Shown here: piece by piece, positions 26,681-34,503 of the stretch
How positions within the stretch are numbered: position 1 is the first letter of the stretch
Layout of the letters: the number at the start of each line of letters is the position of its first letter
Assembly (NCBI RefSeq): GCF_900290235.1
Contig: NZ_OLMK01000017.1
Span: forward strand, 1-64,000
Origin: Streptomyces sp. MA5143a
GTDB lineage: Bacteria > Actinomycetota > Actinomycetes > Streptomycetales > Streptomycetaceae
DNA: 64,000 nucleotides
Direction: 5' to 3'
The notes under the pieces: generated by a model
What the model was told of the DNA's origin: nothing
The model's database searches: none
Seen by the model: the letters and a program-made list of their open reading frames with translations, nothing else
Translations under genes and position numbers: made by a program

Positions 26681-27280
26681 GTGTTTCGTAGCCGCGCCAA
26701 GAGCGAGAAGGAAGCGGTCGCCGAGAAGGCGTCGGTGACCGACTCCAAGCAGACCCGTGACCCGCAGGCCCCCAAGGGGCGGCCCACTCCCAAGCGGAGT
26801 GAGTCCCAGTCCCAGCGTCGCAGCGTCGCCAACACGCCGACGACGCGCAAGGAGGCAGCCAAGCGTTCCCGTGACGAGCGGCGCGCCGCGCTGGAGAAGC
26901 AGCGCCAGGCGCTGGCCACCGGCGACGAGCGCTATCTGCCCGCGCGGGACAAGGGCCCGGTCCGCCGGTTCGCCCGCGACTACGTGGACTCGCGTTTCCA
27001 CATCGCCGAGTTCTTCCTGCCGCTGGCCGTCCTCATCCTCGTGCTGAGCATGGTGCGGGTGCCGGCGTTGCAGAACATCGCGCTGTTGCTGTGGCTGTTC
27101 GTGATCATCCTGATCGTGGTCGACTCGGTCGGCCTGGCGATCCGTCTGAAGAAGCAGCTGAACGTCCGCTACCCCGACCAGAACAAGAAGGGCGTCGTCG
27201 CCTACGCCCTGATGCGCACCCTCCAGATGCGTCGCCTGAGGTTGCCGAAGCCGCAGGTCAAGCGCGGAGAGCGGCCCTGA
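26681..27280 (+). CDS. DUF3043 membrane protein
   Basis: The 199-residue protein matches the actinobacterial DUF3043 pattern: a basic, Ser/Lys/Arg-rich disordered N-terminus (1-75), then KQRQALATGDERYLPARDKGPVRRFARDYVDSRF, two membrane helices (about 109-127 and 133-151), and a basic cytoplasmic tail (VKRGERP). GTG at 26681 lies eight bases after TACCCT and has no Shine-Dalgarno, fitting a leaderless transcript. Function is unknown. The stop codon overlaps the start of the methyltransferase gene by three bases. Confidence 0.92.
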   Translation: MFRSRAKSEKEAVAEKASVTDSKQTRDPQAPKGRPTPKRSESQSQRRSVANTPTTRKEAAKRSRDERRAALEKQRQALATGDERYLPARDKGPVRRFARDYVDSRFHIAEFFLPLAVLILVLSMVRVPALQNIALLLWLFVIILIVVDSVGLAIRLKKQLNVRYPDQNKKGVVAYALMRTLQMRRLRLPKPQVKRGERP

Positions 27281-28074
27281 GCACGACGGCTTTCTCCGGG
27301 GACGCCGCCGAGGCCTGGCTCAACCGGCTGGGGACGCTGCGTGAGGTCGTACGACAGGAGCTGGTGGCCCGCCAGGTCGACGAGCAGATAGCCGCGCGTT
27401 TCCCCGTGGGGCAGCGGTTGCGGGTGCTCGACGTCGGGATGGGGCAGGGCACACAGGCGCTGCGGCTGGCGCGGGCCGGGCACGAGGTGACCGGGATCGA
27501 GCGGGAGCCGCGGCTGATCGCCGTGGCGCGGGAGGCGCTGGCGGCGGAGCCCGAGGGCATCCGCGGCCGGATGCGCATCGTCGAGGGCGACGGCCGGGAC
27601 ACCGGTGTGCACTTCCTGCCGGGCGGCTTCGACGTGGTCCTGTGCCATGGCGTGCTGATGTACGTCGAGGAGCCGGACGCCCTGCTGGCGGGGCTGGCCC
27701 GGATGCTGGCGCCCGGCGGGTTTCTGTCGCTGCTGGTGCGCAACGGCGACGCGCTCGCGATGCGGGCGGGGCTCGCCGGGGACTGGGCGGGGGCGCTCTC
27801 GGCGTTCGACACGACCGCGTACCGGAACCGGCTGGGCCTCGATGTGCGGGCGGACCGGCTGGACACGCTGACGGACACGCTCGGGGGGATCGGGGCGCCG
27901 CTGCACGCGTGGTACGGGGTGCGGGTGTTCACGGATCTGGCGGCCGACGACGCGGTCGTGCCGGAGAGCCGGGAGGCCCTGGAGGCGTTGCTCGCGGCGG
28001 AGGAGCGGGCCGGGCGGACCGATCCTTATCGCCAGGTGGCGGCGCTGCTGCACGTGTGCGGGGTGCGGGGTTAG
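27277..28074 (+). CDS. SAM-dependent methyltransferase with probable CTG start
   Basis: The 265-residue protein has the class I methyltransferase core: motif I LRVLDVGMGQGTQALRLARAG, acidic end of strand 2 (VTGIEREP), EGDGRD, and DVVLCHGVLMYV. It resembles CmoM/SmtA-type enzymes, but the substrate is not evident. No ATG, GTG or TTG suits the family start. The only fitting codon is CTG at 27277, which overlaps the DUF3043 stop as CTGA and has GGAGAG five bases upstream. This implies coupled translation from a rare start codon. A GTG about 30 codons in would remove part of the fold. A perfect terminator follows. Confidence 0.88.
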   Translation: MSTTAFSGDAAEAWLNRLGTLREVVRQELVARQVDEQIAARFPVGQRLRVLDVGMGQGTQALRLARAGHEVTGIEREPRLIAVAREALAAEPEGIRGRMRIVEGDGRDTGVHFLPGGFDVVLCHGVLMYVEEPDALLAGLARMLAPGGFLSLLVRNGDALAMRAGLAGDWAGALSAFDTTAYRNRLGLDVRADRLDTLTDTLGGIGAPLHAWYGVRVFTDLAADDAVVPESREALEALLAAEERAGRTDPYRQVAALLHVCGVRG

Positions 28075-28107
28075 GGTTCGCGCCCCCCGCCGCCCCTTCC
28101 CGTCCTG

Positions 28108-28156
28108 CGAGGAACGGCCCCCGCGCCCCTTCGAGGGGCGCGGGGGCCGTTCCTCG
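28108..28156. terminator. Perfect 23-bp bidirectional terminator
   Basis: Arms 28108-28130 and 28134-28156 are exactly complementary over 23 bp with a TCG loop. It is centred between the convergent stops at 28074 and 28160, ending transcripts from both sides. Confidence 0.9.
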
Positions 28157-28159
28157 CCG

Positions 28160-28372
28160 TTACGCCTCCTGGGCGTGGAGGCTCATCGGGCCGTAGATCT
28201 CCGTCGTGTCCTCGAAGAGGCGGACCTGGTCCGCGCCGCCCTCCAGGAGGGCCTTCCACTGTTCACCGATCCATGACTCGGCATCCCCCTGGGTCGTGAA
28301 CTCCTCGGGCTGGACCGCGGGCTGGACCTCCGTCCCGTCGGCCTTCTCGAACCGCCACGTCCATGCCGCCAT
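28160..28372 (-). CDS. Small conserved hypothetical protein, 70 residues
   Basis: The protein starts MAAWTWRFEKADGTEVQP and is acidic and soluble, with alternating polar/aromatic residues, about two strands and a helix (GDAESWIGEQWKALLEGG). No enzyme motif is visible. GGAGG five bases before the ATG at 28372 and typical codon use make it a real gene. It resembles small proteins widespread in streptomycetes that I cannot assign a function. Confidence 0.85.
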   Translation of the reverse strand: MAAWTWRFEKADGTEVQPAVQPEEFTTQGDAESWIGEQWKALLEGGADQVRLFEDTTEIYGPMSLHAQEA

Positions 28373-28496
28373 GTGAGCCTCCGTAAGTACCGGCCCGGCA
28401 CCGCTCACCGGCGCCGGGCAAGATCGGGTTCCCCCTGAGCCTAGTCGGACGCACAAGACCTGCGGGTGTTCCTCGGGACGCGGGAAAATCGAAGGC

Positions 28497-29702
28497 GTGG
28501 AACTGACACTGCTCGGCACCGGCGCCCCCGCGGGGCTTCCCCGCCCCGACTGTCCGTGCGCGGCGTGCGCGACCGCGCTCGGCGATGCCGCGCGCGGGGC
28601 GACCGCGCTGCTCGTGGACGGCACACTGCTGCTCGACCTCACTCCCGGCGCCGCTCTCGCGGCCGCGCGCGCCGGGCGCTCTCTGACCGGCGTACGCCAG
28701 GTGCTGCTGTCGCATCCGCACGCCGGGCCCGCCATGGAGGTTCCGGCGGGTCTGCCGCAGCCGGGGCGGGTGCCGGACGGGCGGGAGCTGGCGCTGCTGA
28801 CCGGGCACCGGGTGCGGGCGCAGGCGCTGGACTCGCCGGGCACGGGGTACGCGGTGACCGGGCCGGGCGGCCAGCGGCTGCTGTATCTGCCGCCGGGGAG
28901 CGCGCCCGCCGGGCTGGAGGAGCGGTCGGCGGAGCCGTACGACATGGTGCTCGCCGATGTCCTGGGGCGACCCGACGCCCTGGCACGGTTGCGGGCGGCG
29001 GGAGCCGTGGGGCCGACGACCGATGTCGTCGCCGTCCATCTGGACCATGACGTGCCGCCGGGTGGTGAGTTGCCGCGCCGGCTCGCGGCGGCGGGCGCGC
29101 GCGCCGTGCCGGACGGGACGACGCTGGCGGTGGGCGCCTACGAGGACGTGCCGGACGTACCGCGTCGCACGCTTGTGCTGGGCGGGGCGCGGTCCGGGAA
29201 GTCGGTCGAGGCGGAGCGGCGGCTGGAGGCGTTCCCGGACGTGCTGTACGTGGCGACGGGCGGCACCCGGGGCGGGGACGGCGAGTGGGCGGCGCGGGTC
29301 ACCGCGCACCGCGAGCGGCGGCCCGGTTCCTGGCGCACCGTCGAGACCTGCGACCTCGTCCCCCTGCTCAAGGAGGAGGACGGGCCGCCGCTGCTCATCG
29401 ACTGTCTGTCGCTGTGGCTGACGGACGTCATGGACGAGGTGGGGGCGTGGGACGACGCGGAGTGGGCGGGCGGTGGGGAGCGTGCGCTCCGGGCGCGTGT
29501 GACCGAGTTGGCGGAGGCCGTGCGGCAGACCCGCCGGACCGTCGTCGCCGTCTCCAACGAGGTCGGGTCGGGGATCGTGCCGGCCACCGCCTCCGGGCGC
29601 CGCTACCGGGACGAACTCGGGCGGCTGAACACGGCGTTCGCGGCGGAGTGCGAGCACGTGCTGCTGGTCGTGGCGGGTCAGGCGGTGTCGCTACGGGGCT
29701 GA
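28497..29702 (+). CDS. cobU: CobU-type cobinamide kinase/guanylyltransferase with N-terminal MBL-like domain
   Basis: Residues about 224-401 are the bifunctional CobU/CobP enzyme that phosphorylates adenosylcobinamide and attaches GMP. The P-loop is GGARSGKS (229-236) and the guanylylated His is in HRERRP (His271). Residues 1 to about 215 resemble a metallo-beta-lactamase-fold domain (MELTLLGTGAPAGLPRPDCPC as in PhnP/RNase Z openings). The metal motif is degraded: HPHAGP instead of HXHXDH, so hydrolase activity is doubtful. HLDHD (181-185) is another histidine cluster. The start is GTG at 28497. It begins the cobalamin nucleotide-loop cluster with cobT and cobS, and overlaps the convergent methyltransferase by 12 bases. 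Confidence 0.93.
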   Translation: MELTLLGTGAPAGLPRPDCPCAACATALGDAARGATALLVDGTLLLDLTPGAALAAARAGRSLTGVRQVLLSHPHAGPAMEVPAGLPQPGRVPDGRELALLTGHRVRAQALDSPGTGYAVTGPGGQRLLYLPPGSAPAGLEERSAEPYDMVLADVLGRPDALARLRAAGAVGPTTDVVAVHLDHDVPPGGELPRRLAAAGARAVPDGTTLAVGAYEDVPDVPRRTLVLGGARSGKSVEAERRLEAFPDVLYVATGGTRGGDGEWAARVTAHRERRPGSWRTVETCDLVPLLKEEDGPPLLIDCLSLWLTDVMDEVGAWDDAEWAGGGERALRARVTELAEAVRQTRRTVVAVSNEVGSGIVPATASGRRYRDELGRLNTAFAAECEHVLLVVAGQAVSLRG

Positions 29703-30584
29703 GGGGTCGGGCGGCGGGGCCACGGGGGCGGCCGGAAGCGCTGTGCGGCGCGCGATGATCCGGTGCGCGCGGGGCGGGAAGGGGGCGCAGGAGCGGGTGG
29801 CGACCACTTCGTAGCCCAGCGACCGCAGTTCGGCGAGGAGGTTGCGCAGGGGCATCAGATGGAGCGGGCGGGGCCGGTCGTGCGCCCGGCCCGGCCACCG
29901 GGGGACCATGGTCAGGGTGCCGAACGGGCGTGCGGGGTCCGGCACTTCGACGAGGAGATGGCCGTCGGGGCGCAGGATCGTGCGGGCGGCGCGGAGTTCC
30001 GCGCGGGGGTCGGCGGTGTGCTCCAGGTGGTGGAACATGCTGACCACGTCGTAGCGGGCGCGCAGCCGGGCGGTGATCTCCGGGTCGGTGAGGAGGCCCT
30101 GGTACGCCTCCTCGATCCGCCCGGCCGCCCGCGCGCGTTCGACGCGCGGGGTGGGGTCGACGCCGTCGAACGCGGTGTACGGATGCACCTCGCGCGCGGC
30201 CTCCGGGAAGTAGCCGTGCCCGGTGCCGACGTCGAGCCAGCTCTCCGGCTCGATGTACGGCAGCATCGCGCGGGCGGCGGTGCGGTGGTGCCGGCGGCGG
30301 AGCCGGCCGGCGAGTTCGGAGCGGACGTGCCCCTCGGTGGGGTGCCGGTGGTGGCGCAGGAGCAGCCCGTCGGCGGTGGGCCGGGGGTTCTGGAAGGCGT
30401 GGGAGCAGTCCCGGCACTCGTCCACCACGAAGGTGCCCGGTGTGCGCCGGGACCCCTCCGGCGCCCGCACCCGCGTCCGCAGCCGCCGCGAGCCGCACCA
30501 GGGGCAGTCGTCCCGGCGCGCTTCCCGAAAGGGATCGACACCCGGGGCGGGCGGGCCGGGGTCCGGCCGGGGGGTGGGGGGCAT
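29691..30584 (-). CDS. Methyltransferase with N-terminal zinc ribbon
   Basis: The 297-residue protein begins with a Pro-rich lead, then a four-cysteine ribbon (CPWCG ... CRDC, about residues 26-60), then a class I SAM-dependent methyltransferase domain (WLDVGTGHGYFPEAA, acidic FDGVDP, MFHHLEH). The His-rich DVVSMFHHLEHTADP is typical of Methyltransf_23 enzymes acting on sugars or lipids in cell-surface pathways; the substrate is not known. ATG at 30584 has AGGAG five bases upstream and is preferred to one 45 bases earlier. Its tail overlaps the cobU end by 12 bases. Confidence 0.88.
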   Translation of the reverse strand: MPPTPRPDPGPPAPGVDPFREARRDDCPWCGSRRLRTRVRAPEGSRRTPGTFVVDECRDCSHAFQNPRPTADGLLLRHHRHPTEGHVRSELAGRLRRRHHRTAARAMLPYIEPESWLDVGTGHGYFPEAAREVHPYTAFDGVDPTPRVERARAAGRIEEAYQGLLTDPEITARLRARYDVVSMFHHLEHTADPRAELRAARTILRPDGHLLVEVPDPARPFGTLTMVPRWPGRAHDRPRPLHLMPLRNLLAELRSLGYEVVATRSCAPFPPRAHRIIARRTALPAAPVAPPPDPSAP

Positions 30585-30717
30585 GGCGGCTCCTGGGGGC
30601 GAGGGGAGAGTAAGCGGATATGAGGACATTCACCGCAGAACGGTACGTAGACGATCGCGATCCGGAGCGCAACGACGTGCCCTCGGCTGGGCGACGAGCC
30701 GTGGGGAGCCCCCGGAC

Positions 30718-30760
30718 GGGGAGGGGAGGGGAGGGGAGGAGAGGGCGGGGGAGGGCGGGG
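30718..30760 (+). other. G-quadruplex-prone G-run tract upstream of cobT
   Basis: Eight runs of three to five guanines separated by single or few bases (GGGGAGGGGAGGGGAGGGG then further runs to 30760) lie in the 348-base divergent region 30585-30932. On the plus strand they precede cobT by about 170 bases. The tract satisfies the usual four-run quadruplex rule with one-base loops. The rest of that region is G/C-skewed low-complexity sequence; no cobalamin riboswitch box (GCCACTG) is seen. Confidence 0.6.
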
Positions 30761-30932
30761 CCCGGCTCCCTCGCTCGCGGGCCCGCCCCACCCCCGCCGC
30801 CGCCCCTGGGCTCGCCGTCGGCCCGTCGCCCCCGCCCCGGTCGGTTCGGGGTGTGGGTCCGGGTGCGGTCGGTGTGCGGTCGGTTTCGGTGTGGCGCGGT
30901 CGTGTTCGATCGCTGCCGGTACTGTTCGGCGA

Positions 30933-32054
30933 ATGAGCTCGCTTAATCTCGACGACTTCACCGATCTGATCGAGCGCCCCGACGGCGGGGTGCGCCGCGA
31001 CGCCGAGGCGCGGCGGGAGAGGCAGATCGTGCCGCCCGGGGCGCTGGGCCGGTTGGACGACCTCGGTGAGTGGCTGGCGGCGGCGCAGTCCGCCGTGCCG
31101 GTGCGGCCGATCGGCCGGGCCCGAGTGGTGCTGTTCGCGGGCGACCACGGCGTCGCCGAACTGGGCGTCTCCGCCCGACCCGCGGGCACGGCGGACCAGT
31201 TGGTGCGGGGCGTGCTCGACGGAAGCAGCCCGGTGGCGGTGCTGGCCCGGCGCCTCGACGTACCGGTCCGGGTGGTCGACCTGGCCCTGGACTGCGACCC
31301 CGGGTCGCTGCCCGAGGAGGTCGTACGGCACCGGGTGCGGCGCGGCTCAGGGCGTATCGACATCGAGGACGCGCTGACCCTTGAGGAGGCGGAGGCCGCG
31401 TTCCGGGCGGGCGTCGCCGTCGCGGACGAGGAGGCCGACTCCGGGACGGACCTGGTCGTGCTCGGGGACCTCAGCGTCGGCGGGACCACGGCCGCGGCCG
31501 TCCTCGTCGCCGCGCTGTGCGGGACCGACGCGTCGGTGGTGACCGGGCGGGGCGGCCGGGCGATCGACGATCTGGCCTGGATGCGCAAGTGCGCCGCCGT
31601 ACGGGACGCCCTGCGGCGGGCGCGGCCCGTACTCGGGGATCAGTTGCAGCTGCTGGCGGCGGTGGGCGGGGCCGATCTCGCCGCCATGACCGGGTTCCTG
31701 CTGCAGAGCGCGGTGCGGAAGATGCCCGTCATCCTCGACGGCGTGGTGTCCGCGGCGTGCGCGCTGGTCGCCCAGCGGGTGGCCTTCCGGGCGCCGGACT
31801 GGTGGCTCGCCGGGCAGAGCAGTGGCGAGCCGGCGCAGGCCAAGGCGCTGGACCGGATGGCGATCGAGCCGCTGCTGGACCACGGGGTGAAGGTCGGGGA
31901 GGGCGCGGGTGCGCTGCTCGCGCTGCCCCTGGTGCAGGCCGCGGCGGCGCTGGCCGCGGAGCTGCCGGAGCGTGAGCCGACGGAGCCCGAGAAGACGGCC
32001 GACGACAGCGGGACCGAGGAGAAGAACCTCGCGGAGGAGTACGACGCGACGTAG
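30933..32054 (+). CDS. cobT: Nicotinate-nucleotide:dimethylbenzimidazole phosphoribosyltransferase CobT
   Basis: CobT makes alpha-ribazole phosphate, the lower ligand of cobalamin, from dimethylbenzimidazole and nicotinate mononucleotide. The 373-residue protein shows PPGALGRLDDL, the FAGDHGVAE motif, GDLSVGGTTAAA, and the catalytic Glu in KVGEGAGALLALP. The ATG at 30933 follows TACTGT by seven bases with no Shine-Dalgarno, suggesting a leaderless mRNA; the upstream extension is rejected. An acidic C-terminal tail (EPTEPEKTADDSGTEEKN) of about 30 residues is extra to the family core. cobS and cobU are nearby. Confidence 0.95.
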   Translation: MSSLNLDDFTDLIERPDGGVRRDAEARRERQIVPPGALGRLDDLGEWLAAAQSAVPVRPIGRARVVLFAGDHGVAELGVSARPAGTADQLVRGVLDGSSPVAVLARRLDVPVRVVDLALDCDPGSLPEEVVRHRVRRGSGRIDIEDALTLEEAEAAFRAGVAVADEEADSGTDLVVLGDLSVGGTTAAAVLVAALCGTDASVVTGRGGRAIDDLAWMRKCAAVRDALRRARPVLGDQLQLLAAVGGADLAAMTGFLLQSAVRKMPVILDGVVSAACALVAQRVAFRAPDWWLAGQSSGEPAQAKALDRMAIEPLLDHGVKVGEGAGALLALPLVQAAAALAAELPEREPTEPEKTADDSGTEEKNLAEEYDAT

Positions 32055-32153
32055 GACGCCGCCGGGGGCACACCCCACCATCAGCGGGGCACACCCCCGT
32101 GGCGGGAGCGGAACGGAACGGCCGGCTCGGCACCCCCCGAGCCGCGCCGCCCC

Positions 32154-32232
32154 GGTCACGCACCCCCGGTCACGCGCCACCCTGCTCACGCGCCACCCCG
32201 CTCACGCGCCGCCCCGCTCACGCGTCACCACC
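32154..32232 (+). repeat. 16-bp tandem repeat after cobT
   Basis: Units of GCTCACGCGCCACCCC (with variants) start at 32154, 32168, 32184, 32200 and 32216. The last three are spaced exactly 16 bases. The array ends 57 bases before the lysyltransferase-like gene. It does not form a strong hairpin and is not in a coding frame. Confidence 0.75.
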
Positions 32233-32288
32233 CGAAGGGGCACACCAGCGGCCGGGAGCGACCGGCGGACCGGCCATAGGATCCGAAT

Positions 32289-32852
32289 ATGGCCATTGCC
32301 CCAGTTGCGACCCCTCAGCGCGGGTTCAGCATGGCGCTCGGACGGCTCGGCGACCCGGCGGACGGGCAGTGCGTGATGCTGGAGTGCGCCGACGAGCGGG
32401 GTGAGCCGCGGGCCCTGTTGTCCTTCGTGCCGTGGGGGCCGCACGGGCTCTCCCTCGACCTGATGCGACGGGACCGCGACGCCGACAACGGGCTGATGGA
32501 GTTCATGGTCATCGACCTCCTCCAGCGGGCCGACGAGATCGGGATCACGCAGGTCTCGCTCAACTTCGCGATGTTCCGATCGGTCTTCGAACGTGGCGCG
32601 CGCCTCGGCGCGGGACCGGTCCTGCGGCTGTGGCGGTCGCTGCTCAGCTTCTTCTCCCGCTGGTGGCAGATCGAGTCGCTGTACCGGGCCAACGCCAAGT
32701 ACCGGCCCATCTGGGAGCCGCGGTTCCTGCTCTTCGAGAAGAGCGCGGACCTGCCGCGCATCGCCGTCGCCGCGGCCCGCGCGGAGGGCTTCCTGGAGGC
32801 GCCGGGACTGCCGAAGTGGCTGCACCGCAGACACCTGGAGTCACGCCGGTGA
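32289..32852 (+). CDS. Short DUF2156 / lysyltransferase-domain protein
   Basis: The 187-residue protein corresponds to the C-terminal acyltransferase half of the DUF2156 domain of MprF-like phosphatidylglycerol lysyltransferases ([58 protein letters not shown]). Full-length relatives have an N-terminal half of this domain and membrane helices that are absent here. Either it is a truncated remnant or a stand-alone form. TAGGAT lies six bases before the ATG with no Shine-Dalgarno, so it is probably expressed from a leaderless mRNA. A rhomboid-like gene follows 80 bases later. Confidence 0.82.
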   Translation: MAIAPVATPQRGFSMALGRLGDPADGQCVMLECADERGEPRALLSFVPWGPHGLSLDLMRRDRDADNGLMEFMVIDLLQRADEIGITQVSLNFAMFRSVFERGARLGAGPVLRLWRSLLSFFSRWWQIESLYRANAKYRPIWEPRFLLFEKSADLPRIAVAAARAEGFLEAPGLPKWLHRRHLESRR

Positions 32853-32932
32853 CCGCGTAGGGGGACGGGCGTCCGGCGACGGACGCGCGGCCGTCCGCGT
32901 CGGGACCCGGCGTCCGGAAAGACGCACGGGAC

Positions 32933-33718
32933 ATGGGGACGAGGACGTACACAGATGCGGGCCGGCGGATGAACGGGGCCGGCCGGGCGGCCCGCGCCGA
33001 ATGGGGGCCGTTGTACGACACCGTGCGCCCGGCCCTGGCGCGCCGGCTGCGGGCCGCCCCGATGACCGTCGCCGCCGTCGGTCTGGCGGCGGTCGTCCAC
33101 GTGGTGCACCGGCAGTCCTGGGGCTACGGGTTCATCGAGGGCGTGGGCGCCGTACGGGCCGAGGACCCGCTGTGGCTGGCGCTGCTGCGGACCCCGCTCT
33201 CCCTGTTCGTCCCCGCGCTGGATCTGCCCGTGTGGGGTGCGCTCGCGCAGATCCTGCTCGTGTTCGGGATCGCGGAGATCTGCCTGGGGAAGGGGCGGAC
33301 GCTGGCCGTGGCGTATCTGGCGACGCTGGCCGGCACGCTGTACGCGCGCGTGGGCATCGCGCTCGGCCCCGACGTCCCCTTCGTGGGGCTGCCCGCCTCG
33401 GACGCCCAGGTCGTCGACACCGGGCCGTCGGCGGCCGTGGTGGGCCTCGCGGTGTTCCTCGGGTGGCGGTTGCGGGCGCACGTCACGGCGGGCGCGGTCG
33501 TCGTGGCGATGGTCGTCGAGGTGCTGGTCAAGGAGAACCTCGCGGGCAAGGAGCACCTGGCGGCGATCGCGGCCGTGCTGGCGCTGTGCGGGCTCCTGGC
33601 CGTGCGTCAGCGGCGTTCCGCCCGGTCGGGCGGTGGCGCCGGCCCGGAGGGCAGGTCCGGGGTGCCGCCGATCCAGTCCTGGAGACGGCGGCTCGGGCCC
33701 GACCAGCGGCGGTCGTGA
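32933..33718 (+). CDS. Rhomboid-like membrane protein
   Basis: The 261-residue protein has about six membrane helices. A GPSAAVVGL segment resembles the rhomboid GxSG nucleophile site, and KEHLAAIAAVLAL resembles the helix-6 histidine site, so it may be an intramembrane serine protease; homology is weak by eye. Two ATG codons, 32933 and 32969, are possible; neither has a strong Shine-Dalgarno. Its Arg/Gly/Pro-rich tail overlaps the end of the converging gene by 112 bases. It follows the DUF2156 gene, with which it may work at the membrane. Confidence 0.8.
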   Translation: MGTRTYTDAGRRMNGAGRAARAEWGPLYDTVRPALARRLRAAPMTVAAVGLAAVVHVVHRQSWGYGFIEGVGAVRAEDPLWLALLRTPLSLFVPALDLPVWGALAQILLVFGIAEICLGKGRTLAVAYLATLAGTLYARVGIALGPDVPFVGLPASDAQVVDTGPSAAVVGLAVFLGWRLRAHVTAGAVVVAMVVEVLVKENLAGKEHLAAIAAVLALCGLLAVRQRRSARSGGGAGPEGRSGVPPIQSWRRRLGPDQRRS

Positions 33719-34389
33719 CGGTAGGACCGCAGCAGGGCCCTGGCACGGGCGCGCGGGCGGCGGCGGTAGAAGCGGCGGGCCCAGGCGGAGGTCGGGCGGG
33801 CCAGGCGGACGGCTCCGACGACGGCGATGAGGGGGATGATCACCCCGAAGATCGCCGTGCGGGCCTTGCCTTTGCTGAGGGCGATCAGGGCGATGAGGAA
33901 GTTCGTGCCGATGGTGAGCAGGGCGGCGCCCCGGTCCTGGAGCTCCTCCTCGCTGAGGTCGTTGACGCCGAAGGGCAGGAAGCCGCTGAGGACGAGGCCC
34001 ACCAGGGCCGCCGTCAGCACGACCATCTCGACGCTCTTGCGGCCCTGCTCCGACCAGTACACGTCGTCGAGGTGCAGGATCAGCGCGAACTCGTCCAGCA
34101 CCAGCCCGGCGCCCATGCCGAAGATCACGGCGGAGAACAGCGAGCCGAAGCCGTGCCCGTCGGAGGCCACCGAACCGAAGCCGCCGGCGACGGTGAGGAG
34201 GACACCGGGGACGACATGGTGGATGTGGACGCCGCCGCTGCCGCTGATGTTGCGGAAGGGCCCCTTGCCGGCCCGGATGAGCCGGGTGATGAGCCGGGTG
34301 ATCAGGAAGGTCAGGACGAACGCGGCGAGCGCGAGGAGCAACGGCAGTTTGCCCGGCTCGGTGATGTTCCGTTGCCACCAGTGACCCAT
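33607..34389 (-). CDS. Conserved multi-pass membrane protein with HIHH motif
   Basis: The 260-residue protein has about six membrane helices and a basic cytoplasmic tail (RRFYRRRPRARARALLRSYRHDRRW). GGVHIHHVVPG between the first two helices and LDEFALILHLDDVYW later supply several His and Asp that could bind metal. I do not recognise the family by name. TAAAGT lies six bases before the ATG, no Shine-Dalgarno, suggesting a leaderless mRNA. Its last 112 bases overlap the rhomboid-like gene on the other strand. It is divergent from cobS. Confidence 0.87.
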   Translation of the reverse strand: MGHWWQRNITEPGKLPLLLALAAFVLTFLITRLITRLIRAGKGPFRNISGSGGVHIHHVVPGVLLTVAGGFGSVASDGHGFGSLFSAVIFGMGAGLVLDEFALILHLDDVYWSEQGRKSVEMVVLTAALVGLVLSGFLPFGVNDLSEEELQDRGAALLTIGTNFLIALIALSKGKARTAIFGVIIPLIAVVGAVRLARPTSAWARRFYRRRPRARARALLRSYRHDRRWSGPSRRLQDWIGGTPDLPSGPAPPPDRAERR

Positions 34390-34503
34390 AGGGGCACTTT
34401 ATGCGGATACGCCCCGACTGCCTCGCACAGTGCTGCCGTTCGGGCCTCCCCGGCCCCTCTGGGCGCCGTTCTCGCCTCACCGGCCGCCGGGTAGCCTGCG
34501 CCG

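Noticed and set aside
28497..29150. A separate MBL hydrolase gene upstream of cobU
   Set aside because: There is no stop codon or new start between the domains and the metal motif is degraded; it is one fused frame.
30585..30932. Cobalamin riboswitch before cobT
   Set aside because: No GCCACTG box or expected junction was found; the region is low-complexity G/C sequence and cobT seems leaderless.
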